Positions 23,709-32,876 of a DNA stretch of 64,000 nucleotides are shown here, piece after piece. The notes beneath the pieces were generated by a model. It was not told the origin of the DNA. It worked only from the letters and a program-made list of their open reading frames with translations, and ran no database searches. The stretch lies in contig NZ_BBOJ01000007.1 of assembly GCF_000974445.1 (NCBI RefSeq), positions 124,001 through 188,000 on the forward strand, given 5' to 3'. Position 1 is the first letter of the stretch. Every line of letters begins with the position of its first letter. Source of the stretch: Lentzea aerocolonigenes. Lineage in GTDB: Bacteria; Actinomycetota; Actinomycetes; Mycobacteriales; Pseudonocardiaceae. The translations under genes and the position numbers were made by a program.

Positions 23709-24077
23709 TGCGCCGGGTAGTGGTTGAAATCTCAATGACCACCTGGGTAGGCACCGGTGTCGCTCAGCCGCCCGCGAACAGGGACAGCGTCTCGACCGGC
23801 TCCGCGGAGTCGCCCGCGCTGTCCACAACGGACAAGAAGAGAGGAGTGCGCGCCGCCGCTCCGCCGCCGGGCGACACGCACTCCTCCAAGGCGATCATCG
23901 AGTCGCGGCAAGGGCTGTGCGGGCCGCATTTCCACACAGCCGTGACGCCGTTCCCGTGACCGCCCGCCTCTCCTCACCGATCCGCATCCCAGCCGATCCG
24001 CATCTCAGCCGGCCCGCGTCCACGACCGGCCCCGGCCTCGGCCGGCCGCGCCTCTCCGCAGCCGACCAGCACCGTCC
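23709..24077. other. Intergenic stretch with no gene I can support firmly
   Basis: 369 bases between the iron-box promoter and the end of the next LacI gene. A minus-strand frame at 23764-23937 (GTG start, 57 codons, ending ETLSLFAGG) reads with plausible composition and contains several Cys, but it has no good ribosome-binding site and no family I recognise. Nothing else stands out. Confidence 0.4.
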
Positions 24078-25103
24078 TCAGCCGGCCGCACCCCTGGCAG
24101 CAGCCGGATCCGGAGTGCTCGCCCGACGCGACAACCGCGGCGGCAACAGCATCAGCGGTGGCGGCTGCTTGCCGTCGAGCTTGGCCACCAGCAGGTCCAC
24201 CGCGTGCCGCCCGAGCTCCTCCGCGGGCAGCCGCACCGACGTGAGCGGCGGTGACATCTGCTCGGCGAGGTCGTCCGGGCAGATCGCCACCACGGCGACG
24301 TCGCCGGGCACCTGCCGTCCGGCCGCGCGCAGGCACGCGCTGATCCAGCCGAGCGCCGCCTCGTTGTGCACCACCAGCGCCGTCATCGACGGATGTGCGC
24401 GGATCAGCGCTTTCACCGCCCGCAGCACCGAGTCGTGGTCGTCCTCGACGGACAACGCCGTCGCCGCCACTCCCCTGCGCATCGCGGCCGCGCTGAAGCC
24501 GTTCATCGTCCGGTGCGCGAAACCCGCGTTGCGGCGGTAGACCGCACTCGGCGCGCCCAGGAACCCGATGGAGCGGTGCCCGAGGTCGGCGAGGTGGTCG
24601 ACGCACTTCGCGCCGGCCGCCTCGAAGTCGAGGTCCACGCAGGTGAGGCCTCGCGCCGCCGTCGGGTGTCCGATGAGGACGGACGGCTTCGACAGCTGAC
24701 GCAGCAGCGGCACCCTGTCGTCGTCCATCTCCACGTCCATCACCAGGAAGCCGTCGACCTGGGAGCTGTTCGCCGCCCTGCGCAGTCCTGCCGCGCCGTC
24801 GTCCGCGGTCATCAGCAGCAGGTCCATGTCGTACCGGCGCGCGGTCGTCACGGCCGCGCTGACGAACCGCGTCACGGCGGGCAGGTGCACGCCCGCGCGC
24901 AGCGGCAGGACCAGCCCGATCACGTTCGCACGACTGCCGGCGAGGGCCCGGTCGGCGGCGTGCGGCTGGTAGCCCAGCGCCCTGATGCTCTCCCGGACGC
25001 GGGACTTCGTGCCGGCGGAGATCGACCGCTTGCCCGTGAGGACGTAGGAGACAGTGCTCGGAGCGACCCCGGCATGCCGCGCGACGTCCGCGATGGTGAC
25101 CAC
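24078..25103 (-). CDS. LacI-family transcriptional regulator
   Basis: 341 residues: helix-turn-helix VTIADVARHAGVAPSTVSYV followed by the hinge (GYQPHAADRALAGSR) and the PBP-like sensor domain. The recognition segment APSTVSYVLTG is common in actinobacterial regulators of oligosaccharide use. GTG 25103 is the start because GGAGG lies 5 bases upstream; the longer frame to 25157 lacks this. It lies downstream of the cellulase operon on the same strand, separated by a terminator, and has an operator-like sequence TGTTCGCGTTAACA at 25180-25193 in its own promoter, suggesting autoregulation or control by the arabinose regulator. Confidence 0.9.
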   Translation of the reverse strand: MVTIADVARHAGVAPSTVSYVLTGKRSISAGTKSRVRESIRALGYQPHAADRALAGSRANVIGLVLPLRAGVHLPAVTRFVSAAVTTARRYDMDLLLMTADDGAAGLRRAANSSQVDGFLVMDVEMDDDRVPLLRQLSKPSVLIGHPTAARGLTCVDLDFEAAGAKCVDHLADLGHRSIGFLGAPSAVYRRNAGFAHRTMNGFSAAAMRRGVAATALSVEDDHDSVLRAVKALIRAHPSMTALVVHNEAALGWISACLRAAGRQVPGDVAVVAICPDDLAEQMSPPLTSVRLPAEELGRHAVDLLVAKLDGKQPPPLMLLPPRLSRRASTPDPAAARGAAG

Positions 25104-25179
25104 ACCGCCTCCTTTCACGCATTCACTCACAGAGCGTTCCGTCACCATAGGGAGCACGTTCAGATGACATCAAGAGACG

Positions 25180-25193
25180 TGTTCGCGTTAACA
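25180..25193. promoter_or_regulatory. LacI-type operator TGTTCGCGTTAACA
   Basis: Matches 12 of 14 positions of TGTTAGCGATAACA (the arabinose-gene operator at 47526 and 51561). Lies 76 bases upstream of the LacI start at 25103. Confidence 0.45.
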
Positions 25194-25307
25194 TTTCTCG
25201 TCCCCTTGTGGTCCAGACGAATTCCGTACTGTCTGGAAACTTGCCGGACAGAACGACAGACCGGTCGTCGTGAGCACGCTCACAACCTCCGACCTGCGCC
25301 CCGAGCG

Positions 25308-25340
25308 GGCTCCTGCGCGGGCGGAAGCCGCGCAGGAGCC
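25308..25340 (-). terminator. 13-bp hairpin terminator of the cellulase operon
   Basis: Arms GGCTCCTGCGCGG (25308-25320) and exact complement (25328-25340) around a 7-base loop, 22 bases after the stop of the GH6 cellobiohydrolase. Confidence 0.8.
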
Positions 25341-25361
25341 GTCTTCAGGACAGCTCGGTCG

Positions 25362-27092
25362 TCACAGCGCCGGGTAGGCGTTGCGCATGAGCTCCTGGAA
25401 CTGAGCGGAGAACCACTTGCCCGACAGCGGGGCATCCGCCAGCGCACCCGACATGTTGTTGCCGTTGCGGATGTTGCCGGTGTAGGTCGGGTCGCACATC
25501 TTGTCGGCGCCCTTGCCCTCGTTGTTCGGGATCTCCTTGCTCGCGCCGTCGGACTCACCCGGCGGCTTCATCCACACGTACGCGTCGATGCCCGCGGCGG
25601 GGGCCGCCTTCGGCCGCTCGCCCAGGCCGGCACCGGACTGGTTGCACCAGTTGCCGAGGTGGATGCGCCGGTCCAGCTTGCCGCCGTTGACGTAGGTGTC
25701 CACCGTCGTCTTCGGCCCGGGGCCCGTCGGCCGCGCACTGCCGCCCCAGCCGTTGCGGCTGGTGTCGATCAGCATGCCGACGTTCGCGTCGAAGCCCGCC
25801 TGCACGGCCCGCTGCCGGAACGCCTGCGCGTAGGACAGCTCGTCGACGTAGCGGTTCCAGTCCACCCACTTCGACTGACGCACGGACGTGCCGTTCACGG
25901 AGTCGTCGATCGTGAAGTACGGCTCCTTCAGCGCACCGTAGTTCGCGGTGTTGGCGATGAACCCGTGGACGTTCGCCTTCGTGCTACCGGACGCGTTGGC
26001 CGCCTGGAACAGCAGCTCGGCCGTCGGGCCGAAGTTGTCGTCCCAGCCGATCCAGCCGTGGTGGCCGATGTCGAGGTAGTTGTAGACGTTCGGGATCGCG
26101 CCCAGCTTCGCGAGTGCGTAGCCGACACCGGTGATGTAGTTGCCGTTCGCCTTCATGACGTCGCACGCGTCGACCTTGGTCGGGCGGGGCGTCACGTTGG
26201 TGATCAGGTTCGGCAGCGAATCGATCTCGACCGTGGTGACGATCCTCAGGTCCTTGTACGCGGGCTTCGCGAGGATCGCGGCGATCGGGTCGATGTACTC
26301 CGTCTTGTAGCGGTCGATCTCGGTGGGCTTGAGCTCACCGTTGGACGCGAGCGCCGAGCAGTCGCGACCGGGCAGGTTGTAGATCACGAACTGGATCACG
26401 AGTGGTGAGCCCGCCGCCTGGCGCACCGCCTCGTTCAGGTGTCCTTCGATGCCACGGCCGTCGACCGTGCCGGTGATCGCCGCGATGCGGTCGATCCACA
26501 CACCGGTCGGCTGGTTCGCGACGCGGCTGCCGCCCGGCTCGGCCGCGGCCTTCGCCGACCAGTCCGGGTTCACGTACATCTTCGCGTTCGCGTACGGGTT
26601 GTCGACCCGGTTGCCGGGGTTCGGGTTGGGGTTCCCGCTCGTGGTCGTCGTCGTGGTGGTCGTGCTCGTCGGCACCACGCCCGTGCACGTCGTCCCGTTG
26701 AGCGTGAACGTCGCCGGGTCGGTGTTCGTGCCGCTGTAGCTGCCGTTGAAGCCGATCTCGGTGGCCGCGCCGGTACCCAGGCTGCCGTTCCACGACATGC
26801 TGGTCGCGGTCACGTCCGCGCCCGACTGCGTCCAGTTCGCGCTCCACCCCTGGGTCACGCGCTGCGAGCCGGGGAACGTGAACTTCAGGGTCCAGTTCGA
26901 CAGCGCGTCACCCAGGTTGGTGATCTTCACCTTGCCGCCGAACCCGCCGCCGCCCCAGTTGTTCGCCGTGTAGTCCACACGGCAACCCGGTGCCGCGCCC
27001 GCGGGTGCGCTGAGCGCCACCCCGAACGTCGCCACGGCGCAGGCGACCACGACACCCGCCGCGGCCCACCGCCTCTGTCCGTTGAGCCTCAT
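25362..27092 (-). CDS. GH6 cellobiohydrolase with N-terminal CBM2
   Basis: 576 residues. Signal peptide 1-33; CBM2 about 36-137; Thr/Pro/Asn linker 138-165; GH6 catalytic domain about 166-576. Catalytic residues are Asp244 in YNLPGRDCSALASNGE and the proton donor Asp291 in VEIDSLPNLITN. The domain is about 120 residues longer than that of the GH6 endoglucanase at 6056-7438, matching the loop-covered active site of exocellulases such as Thermobifida Cel6B. It releases cellobiose from non-reducing ends. AGGAG precedes the ATG. The gene starts 20 bases after the small-protein gene, so it is the last member of the GH48-AA10-small-GH6 operon and complements GH48, which attacks reducing ends. Confidence 0.94.
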   Translation of the reverse strand: MRLNGQRRWAAAGVVVACAVATFGVALSAPAGAAPGCRVDYTANNWGGGGFGGKVKITNLGDALSNWTLKFTFPGSQRVTQGWSANWTQSGADVTATSMSWNGSLGTGAATEIGFNGSYSGTNTDPATFTLNGTTCTGVVPTSTTTTTTTTSGNPNPNPGNRVDNPYANAKMYVNPDWSAKAAAEPGGSRVANQPTGVWIDRIAAITGTVDGRGIEGHLNEAVRQAAGSPLVIQFVIYNLPGRDCSALASNGELKPTEIDRYKTEYIDPIAAILAKPAYKDLRIVTTVEIDSLPNLITNVTPRPTKVDACDVMKANGNYITGVGYALAKLGAIPNVYNYLDIGHHGWIGWDDNFGPTAELLFQAANASGSTKANVHGFIANTANYGALKEPYFTIDDSVNGTSVRQSKWVDWNRYVDELSYAQAFRQRAVQAGFDANVGMLIDTSRNGWGGSARPTGPGPKTTVDTYVNGGKLDRRIHLGNWCNQSGAGLGERPKAAPAAGIDAYVWMKPPGESDGASKEIPNNEGKGADKMCDPTYTGNIRNGNNMSGALADAPLSGKWFSAQFQELMRNAYPAL

Positions 27093-27112
27093 TGCTCAGG
27101 ATCTCCTGTCTC

Positions 27113-27565
27113 TCAATGGTGTTTGATCGCGATGAGCGAGCACGCGGTGGGCGTGCACTCGAGTCTTTTCAGGCCGAGGTGCTCCATGCCGGTCACGCCG
27201 GTGATCGCGAACCCCTCTCCGAACACGAGGTCCGGGTCGCCCCGCACCTCGCCCCGCACCAGCGCGGCGCGCCACGCCTCCTCCAGTCCAGGACGGAGAA
27301 CGAGCAGCCCCAGGCGTTCGTAGGGCGGCTTCACACAGGTGCCCCACTCCGCGATGTACGGCCCGTAGACCTTCGCCCGCACCGAACCCGCGAACGCGGC
27401 GAAGTCCTCGCCCTTGCGCACGTCGGTGCATTCGCCGGTGACGTCGTTCAGCCACGCGGCGATGCCGTCGACGCCCTTGCCGGGGTCCGGGGCCGGTCCG
27501 GCGCGTGCGACCAAGACGGCGCACACGACCGAACCGACCACGAAGAGGGCGAGGAGGACCCTCAT
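27113..27565 (-). CDS. Small exported protein of unknown function coupled to the LPMO
   Basis: 150 residues. The N terminus (RVLLALFVVGSVVCAVLVA, residues 2-20) is a signal peptide or membrane anchor. The outer part has four Cys (46, 77, 137, 142), enough for two disulfides, and no catalytic motif I recognise (for example GIAAWLNDVTGEC, YGPYIAEWGTCVKPPYERLG). Its ATG shares one base with the LPMO stop (TGATG), so it is made together with the LPMO, and it is followed after 20 bases by the GH6 cellobiohydrolase. Position points to a role in cellulose attack, for instance as an LPMO partner, redox or copper helper, or inhibitor; this is inference only. Confidence 0.8.
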   Translation of the reverse strand: MRVLLALFVVGSVVCAVLVARAGPAPDPGKGVDGIAAWLNDVTGECTDVRKGEDFAAFAGSVRAKVYGPYIAEWGTCVKPPYERLGLLVLRPGLEEAWRAALVRGEVRGDPDLVFGEGFAITGVTGMEHLGLKRLECTPTACSLIAIKHH

Positions 27566-28818
27566 CACGGGATGGCGCAACTCACGCCGTTGAGCGTGAA
27601 GTTCACGGGATCCGTCACCGCACCCGACGTGTTCACGTTGAACCCGAACTCCGTCGTGCCACCGGCCGCGATGTCCGCGTTCCACGCGGCACCCTTGGCC
27701 GTCGCCTTCCCGCTCGCCACGGTGACCGTGGACGACCAGGACGACTGGAGCTGCTGCCCGCTGGGGAAGTCCCAGACGAGCTGCCACGCGCGCACGGCTT
27801 CCGAGCTGCCGTTGGCGATCTTCACGTTCGCCGTGAAGCCGCCGTTCCAGGTGCTCGGCTTGGTGTAGGTGACCGTGCACGCGCCGGGTCCGCTGCCGGT
27901 GCGCACCGTGACGCCCGCCGACGACGGCGAGGCGTTGCCCGCCGAGTCGACCGCGACCACGCGGAAGGTGTACTCGGTGTTCGCGGTCAGCCCGCGGACC
28001 GTGGCGGAGTTCGTGGTCGAGGTGGCCACGACCTGGTCACCGCGGTAGACGCGGTACTCCGACACACCGAAGTTGTCCGACGACGCCGTCCAGTCCAGCC
28101 GCGCGGAGCTGCCGGTGACCGAGGACGCGACCGGCGTACCGGGAGCGGTCGGCGGCTGCGTGTCCGGCACGCTGCCCCCGAACACCACGTCCGAGCAGCT
28201 GTAGAACGCCTCCGGGCTGTCGGAGCGCTGCCAGAGCGAGTAGATGATGTGCCGGCCGGACTTGTTGGGAAGCTTGGCCTGCCAGCTGTACTCGCCGTTG
28301 CCCAGCGGCGGGTTGGTGATCTTGTCGAACGGCACGGGTTCCAGGTCCGACCACTTGAGCGGCTTCGTGACGTCGAAGCCGTCCTTCGTGACGTACTGCT
28401 CCCACGTGCCGGGGTGCGGCGCCCAAGCGTTGTACTTGAACGTCACCGAGGCGTTCGCCGTCACCTGGGTGACCGGCCAGTCCGCCCGCGGCAGGTTGTA
28501 GGCGTCGTACTTCGTGGTGGGCCCGCACAGGCTGCCGTCGGGGATGATTTCACGGTGCCGCCCGGCGGCGTTGCTGATCAGGTTGCCGTACCAGTCCCAC
28601 AACGGCTGCTTCCCGCCCTGGGCCACCGCCGCGATGCACGCCGGGTTGGTGGGCTGCAGGTCACCGCCACCGCTGCCGGCGCGACCGTCCTGGTAGCAGA
28701 GGTACGTGCGGCTGCCGGGCCAGACCATCGAACCGTGTGCGAGCGCGGGAGCGCTGGTCTGCACGAGGAGAGCGCCGATCGCCGCGGCGATCGCCAGGAG
28801 TGCGATTGGTTTTCTCAT
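27565..28818 (-). CDS. AA10 lytic polysaccharide monooxygenase with Fn3 and CBM2
   Basis: 417 residues. Signal peptide 1-27 ends ALA, exposing His28 (HGSMVWPGSRTYLCY) as the mature N terminus; with His135 (APHPGTW) it forms the copper histidine brace. AA10 domain 28 to about 233, fibronectin type III about 237-323, CBM2 about 328-417. It cleaves crystalline polysaccharide oxidatively using copper and H2O2 or O2 plus a reductant; the CBM2 and the operon make cellulose the likely substrate. GAGGAGG precedes the ATG. It lies 11 bases after the GH48 stop and overlaps the small-protein start. Confidence 0.95.
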   Translation of the reverse strand: MRKPIALLAIAAAIGALLVQTSAPALAHGSMVWPGSRTYLCYQDGRAGSGGGDLQPTNPACIAAVAQGGKQPLWDWYGNLISNAAGRHREIIPDGSLCGPTTKYDAYNLPRADWPVTQVTANASVTFKYNAWAPHPGTWEQYVTKDGFDVTKPLKWSDLEPVPFDKITNPPLGNGEYSWQAKLPNKSGRHIIYSLWQRSDSPEAFYSCSDVVFGGSVPDTQPPTAPGTPVASSVTGSSARLDWTASSDNFGVSEYRVYRGDQVVATSTTNSATVRGLTANTEYTFRVVAVDSAGNASPSSAGVTVRTGSGPGACTVTYTKPSTWNGGFTANVKIANGSSEAVRAWQLVWDFPSGQQLQSSWSSTVTVASGKATAKGAAWNADIAAGGTTEFGFNVNTSGAVTDPVNFTLNGVSCAIP

Positions 28819-28829
28819 GTCGATCCTCC

Positions 28830-31700
28830 TCACCCGTAGATCTCTGCGTGCAGGGAGAACGCGGTGGCGATCTCGGTCTGCGCCCAGAAGCGGTGGTAGG
28901 TGAACGTCGGCGCAGGTCCACCGTCCAGATAGGACTGGACCTTCGGCCACTGCGGGTCGTTGCGGAACATGGACCGCATCGACAGGAACGACGAGTTCTG
29001 CCCGATCTGGTCGCCGTTCGGCATCTTCCCGGTCCAGCCCGGCGGCACGTACGGTCCCTCACCGGTCGTGGCGTTGTACGTGTCGTCGAACCGCTTGTAG
29101 TCCTCGCGGACCTCCGGCGTCGCGATGCCCAGGCTGTCCTGGTGCGCGAGCAACGACGTCAGCAGCGCCTCACCGGTCGTCTTGGCCTGGGCGTTGCCCG
29201 ACTTCGACGCGTAGTTCAGCAGCACCTTGGCGAGCGACGCCGCCGTGCCGACGTCCTGGTTGCGGTTGAGGACCCGCACCCGCAGGTTCGCGTTCGCACC
29301 AGGGTTGGTGGCGTTCCACGTGTCCGGCGCACCGGTCCACTCCAGGTCCGCGGGGATCTGGAAGTTCGTGCCGGTCGTGGTGTTCGCGATCGCCCACGGC
29401 ACCCACTTGTCGAGGATCTTCTTGGCCCGCGCGTCACCGGTCAGCCGGTAGAGCGCGGCGGTCCTCTCCAGACCCCACACCTGGAAGCCGAACCACCGGT
29501 TCGACGGCGGGTCGCGCCACACCGGGTGGGCGTCGTAGTACATGCCGTAGAACGTCGGGGTGCCGGCGGGAGGCGCGGCGTACTGGCCCTCCCAGCTGTT
29601 CGTGACACCACCGGCGATCGCACCGTCGGCGGACTGCAGCCACTGCAGCATCTCGAGCTGCCGGCTCAGGCTCGTCGCCCAGTCCTGCTGCCCGGTGGCC
29701 GACTTCGGCTTGAGAGCCGGCACGTTCGCGAGAGCGTGCGCTGCCAACGGGTTCTGGTAGCCCTGGTGCGAGGCGCCGTCACCGATGCGCCACGACCAGC
29801 CGGCCGACGTGTCGTACGCGCCGCCCCAGGCGTAGTACCAGGACATCAGGTAGTGCGCACTGTTCTTCCCGGTCCCGGCAGGGCAGGACGGGCTGGAGCA
29901 GTTGCCGATCTTCTTGAAGTACTTGTCGTACATCGCGTACCGCAGGTAGTCGCCCATCTTGGCCGACTTGCCCATCTCGTTCGCGATGTCACCGGCCTTG
30001 CCCTGCGCCGTGGCCCACTGCTGGGCGAGCAGCGCCACCTGCACCACGCGGGCGTCCGCGTCGGGAGCATTGGTGTACTTCCACTGCTTGGCGTAGGAGG
30101 AGTCCTTGGTGAACAGGTCCAGGTAGCCGTTGGGGCCACCGTGCTTGAACGTGTCGCAGGAAGGCTGCGGGATGGTCTCCCACACCGACTCCGACGAGCC
30201 GCGCTGGTAGGTGTTGATGTACGACGGCGCCGTGGTGCCGTCACCGCACCGGCCGAAGCCGTAGGTGTTGTCGACGTCGAGCAACCAGTGCATGCCGTAG
30301 ATGTCCGAGTTGCCGTACGCGGACTTCAGCTCGCCCGCGATCGGGTCGGAGCCCACCGGGACGCTGCTGTCGAGCACCGCCGGGTACCGGTCCATCCTCG
30401 GGTGCTCCGGCGCGTAGGTCGCGGGCTTCGAGGCGTTGTAGGAGTCGTTCGTCGGCTGGTCGGCCTTCGCCGGGATGATGAACTTCTCCATCGAGGCGAA
30501 CGCGGACTTGAACGGCGCCCAGTCACCGGTGACGCGGCCGTAGCTCGCTTCCAGCCACAGGTAGTAGCTGTAGGCCTCGGACGTCGTCTGGTGACCGTGG
30601 TCCGGTGCCTCCACCATCAGCGTCTCGACCGAGTGGTACGGCACGAGCAGGTCGCCGAACTTGCGGAAGTAGCCGCTGGCAGGGTCCTTGATCTTGTTGT
30701 ACTGATCCAGGAAGGCCTTGTTGAAGTCCGAAGTGGACGGATCGATCTCCTTGGCCGTGACGCTCGCCGGGCTGTGGCCGGGTGCCGACGCCGTGAACGT
30801 GGCGGTCGCGAGCTCACCACCGTTGTTCGCCGAGGTCACCGTGACCGTCTGCTTGGCGGTGCTGGAGAACGTGAGCGTCGCCGGGGTCGCCGTCAGGTCC
30901 GTGCTGCCGCTGCGGGCGATGGTGACGGTGACGGGCTGGCTCGGTGCCGTGGCCAGGGAGACGTCGAACGTCGCCGACTGACCCTGCTTGACCGAGACCG
31001 TGCTGGGCGTCGCCAGCACCGCGGGTCCGGCCAGCACCTTGACCGAGGCCGGCGCGGACGTGCTCGCCAGACCCTTGTCGTCGGTGGCCCGTGCGGTGAT
31101 GACGTGGTCGCCCGCCGTCGGCGAGGTCCAGGTGCCGCTGTACGGCGCGCTGGTGTCCGTCGCGATCAGCTGGTCGTCCGCGTAGAAGTCGACCTTCGCC
31201 ACCGCGCCGTCGTCCGTCGCGGTCGCCGCCAGCGGGATCTGCGCGGGCAGGGTGTAGGTGCTGCCCGACGCGGGCGCGGTCAGTGCGACCGTGGGAGCCT
31301 TGTTCGGGCCGGTGCAGGACACGCCGTTGACCGCGAAGTCCGTGGGTGGCCGGTTGGTCGCACCCTTGCTGCCGTTGAAGCCGACCTGCGCCGTGCCGCC
31401 GGCCGGGATCGTGCGCGCCCAGTCCGGGTTGGTCACGGTCACGACCGCGCCGTTCTGCGTGAAGTTGCCGTTCCAGCCCTGCGTGACGCGTTGCCCGTCG
31501 GGGAACGTCCACGTCAGGTTCCAGCCGTTCAACGCGTCTCCGTCGTTGCGGATGGACACCGCCGCGCCGAATCCGTTGTTCCACTCGTTGGTGACTTGGT
31601 AGGTGACGCTGCAGGCCACCGCGGCCGGTGCCGCCACGGCGGGTACCCCGCCGGTCAGCACCACCGCCGCAACCGCCAACGCCACTGTTCGTCGAGTCAT
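28830..31700 (-). CDS. GH48 cellobiohydrolase (reducing-end) with N-terminal CBM2 and Ig-like modules
   Basis: 956 residues. Signal peptide about 1-27; CBM2 about 30-130; Ig-like module about 134-223 (APTVALTAPASGSTYTLPA); second beta-sandwich about 226-320; GH48 catalytic domain about 325-956. Proton donor is probably Glu375 in HGHQTTSEAYSYY. GH48 enzymes are processive exocellulases releasing cellobiose from reducing ends and are a hallmark of true cellulolytic bacteria. The modular order resembles Cellulomonas and Streptomyces relatives. The ATG at 31700 has an AGAGGG site. A perfect CelR-type operator TGGGAGCGCTCCCA begins 21 bases upstream, so this is the first gene of a CelR-controlled operon. 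Confidence 0.95.
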   Translation of the reverse strand: MTRRTVALAVAAVVLTGGVPAVAAPAAVACSVTYQVTNEWNNGFGAAVSIRNDGDALNGWNLTWTFPDGQRVTQGWNGNFTQNGAVVTVTNPDWARTIPAGGTAQVGFNGSKGATNRPPTDFAVNGVSCTGPNKAPTVALTAPASGSTYTLPAQIPLAATATDDGAVAKVDFYADDQLIATDTSAPYSGTWTSPTAGDHVITARATDDKGLASTSAPASVKVLAGPAVLATPSTVSVKQGQSATFDVSLATAPSQPVTVTIARSGSTDLTATPATLTFSSTAKQTVTVTSANNGGELATATFTASAPGHSPASVTAKEIDPSTSDFNKAFLDQYNKIKDPASGYFRKFGDLLVPYHSVETLMVEAPDHGHQTTSEAYSYYLWLEASYGRVTGDWAPFKSAFASMEKFIIPAKADQPTNDSYNASKPATYAPEHPRMDRYPAVLDSSVPVGSDPIAGELKSAYGNSDIYGMHWLLDVDNTYGFGRCGDGTTAPSYINTYQRGSSESVWETIPQPSCDTFKHGGPNGYLDLFTKDSSYAKQWKYTNAPDADARVVQVALLAQQWATAQGKAGDIANEMGKSAKMGDYLRYAMYDKYFKKIGNCSSPSCPAGTGKNSAHYLMSWYYAWGGAYDTSAGWSWRIGDGASHQGYQNPLAAHALANVPALKPKSATGQQDWATSLSRQLEMLQWLQSADGAIAGGVTNSWEGQYAAPPAGTPTFYGMYYDAHPVWRDPPSNRWFGFQVWGLERTAALYRLTGDARAKKILDKWVPWAIANTTTGTNFQIPADLEWTGAPDTWNATNPGANANLRVRVLNRNQDVGTAASLAKVLLNYASKSGNAQAKTTGEALLTSLLAHQDSLGIATPEVREDYKRFDDTYNATTGEGPYVPPGWTGKMPNGDQIGQNSSFLSMRSMFRNDPQWPKVQSYLDGGPAPTFTYHRFWAQTEIATAFSLHAEIYG

Positions 31701-31720
31701 GCCGCCGCCCTCTCGACAAC

Positions 31721-31734
31721 TGGGAGCGCTCCCA
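31721..31734. promoter_or_regulatory. Perfect CelR-type operator TGGGAGCGCTCCCA
   Basis: Exact 14-bp match to the CelR/CebR operator described for Thermobifida and Streptomyces cellulase genes. Lies 21 bases upstream of the GH48 start codon. Confidence 0.88.
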
Positions 31735-31882
31735 GAGTTCACGGCACTGTAACGTGGGCCACATCGGCCAACTGGCCCCCGGTGCAGTCGAATCTGGCCC
31801 GAAAAGTCCTGCCCGGTAAGCCTTTCGGCGCAACACCGGTTCGTCTGCGAGATCCTCTTACTGCTCTCTTCGAGTGGAATTC

Positions 31883-31896
31883 TGGGAGCGGTCCCA
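31883..31896. promoter_or_regulatory. CelR-like operator TGGGAGCGGTCCCA
   Basis: Differs from the perfect operator by one central base. Lies 150 bases further upstream of GH48; two sites could allow looping or tighter repression. Confidence 0.65.
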
Positions 31897-31905
31897 GAGG
31901 AGGGT

Positions 31906-31935
31906 GGGGGCGCCCTCACCACGAAGGGCGCCCCC
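31906..31935 (-). terminator. Hairpin terminator after the PL1 gene
   Basis: Arms GGGGGCGCCC (31906-31915) and exact complement (31926-31935) around a 10-base loop, just downstream of the pectate lyase stop. Confidence 0.6.
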
Positions 31936-31943
31936 TGTTCTCA

Positions 31944-32876
31944 TCAGCCGCGGCCGGCTCCCGCCCCGGCCGTGACCACGCTCTTCACGCTGCTCGCGCC
32001 GTCGAGCGGGTACGAATAGGGAAGGCTCTTCACCGAGCCGCCCTGGTCGCCCGCGCCCGAGTTGACGAAGTGGTTGTTGCGCGCGACGAGCGCACCACCG
32101 GGCGAGCTGCCCTCACCGCGGTGGAACGGATCCTTGGTGTTCTCGAAGTAGTTGCTTTCGACGAGTACACCGGCCTCGACGGTCGACGCGACGCCGTAGT
32201 CGGTCACACCGCCGTAATAGTTGTTGTAGACGTGCACCGGGTTGCCGAACCGCACGCGCGGGTGCCGTTGCTGCGTGCCGGCGAACCAGTTGTGGTGGTA
32301 GGTCACCCGCAGCTTGCCCCTGTCCTCCGAGCCGTTGCCGTCGCTGTGGCCGAGCAGCATCGTCTTGTTGTGACTGGAGAACTTGTTCCAGGACACGGTG
32401 ACGTAGTCGGACGCCCGCTTGACGTCGACCGCGCCGTCGTAGCCGTTGGAGAAGCTGCTGTGGTCGACCCACACGCGGGTGGAGTACTGCACGTTGATCG
32501 CGTCGTCACCCCAGTCGCGGAAGTTGAGGTTGCGGACGATCACGTTCGACGCGTTGCTGATGTTGAGGCCCTGACCGGTGATCGTCGCGCCCGACCCGAC
32601 ACCCTCGACCGTCTTGTTCGAGGCGATCTTCGTCATGCTCGGCAGCGAGATCGTGCCGGACACCCGCACCACCGCCGGGCTCGACGACCCGACGGCCGCG
32701 ACGAACGCCGCCGCGGTGGTGACGGTGACCGGGGAGGCACTGCCACCACCGGTCGTGCCACCGCCCTGGGTGGCCCAGCCGACCAGACCGAACGGTGCGG
32801 CGGACGCCTGCGGGGCGGAGATCACGCCGGCGACCAGAGCGGCCACCGAAACAATTGCTGCGCGTTTTGGAATCAT
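31944..32876 (-). CDS. Secreted PL1 pectate lyase
   Basis: 310 residues. Signal peptide 1-27 (ends PQASA); one parallel beta-helix PL1 domain over the rest. Motifs seen: VWVDHSSFSNGYDGAVDVKR (Ca-binding Asp region), YVTVSWNKFSSHNKTMLLGH and HNWFAGTQQRHPRVRFG, which carries the R-x-P-x-x-R catalytic/substrate arginines. Cleaves polygalacturonate by beta-elimination outside the cell. The ATG at 32876 has AGGAG; longer upstream frames do not. It is divergent from the PL3 gene with a shared 49-bp dyad in between. Confidence 0.93.
   Translation of the reverse strand: MIPKRAAIVSVAALVAGVISAPQASAAPFGLVGWATQGGGTTGGGSASPVTVTTAAAFVAAVGSSSPAVVRVSGTISLPSMTKIASNKTVEGVGSGATITGQGLNISNASNVIVRNLNFRDWGDDAINVQYSTRVWVDHSSFSNGYDGAVDVKRASDYVTVSWNKFSSHNKTMLLGHSDGNGSEDRGKLRVTYHHNWFAGTQQRHPRVRFGNPVHVYNNYYGGVTDYGVASTVEAGVLVESNYFENTKDPFHRGEGSSPGGALVARNNHFVNSGAGDQGGSVKSLPYSYPLDGASSVKSVVTAGAGAGRG

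Noticed and set aside
23764..23937. Minus-strand 57-codon frame (VWKCGPHSPC ... ETLSLFAGG)
   Set aside because: Plausible amino-acid mix, but no ribosome-binding site, no ATG before residue 14 and no recognised family. Kept only as a note under the intergenic entry.
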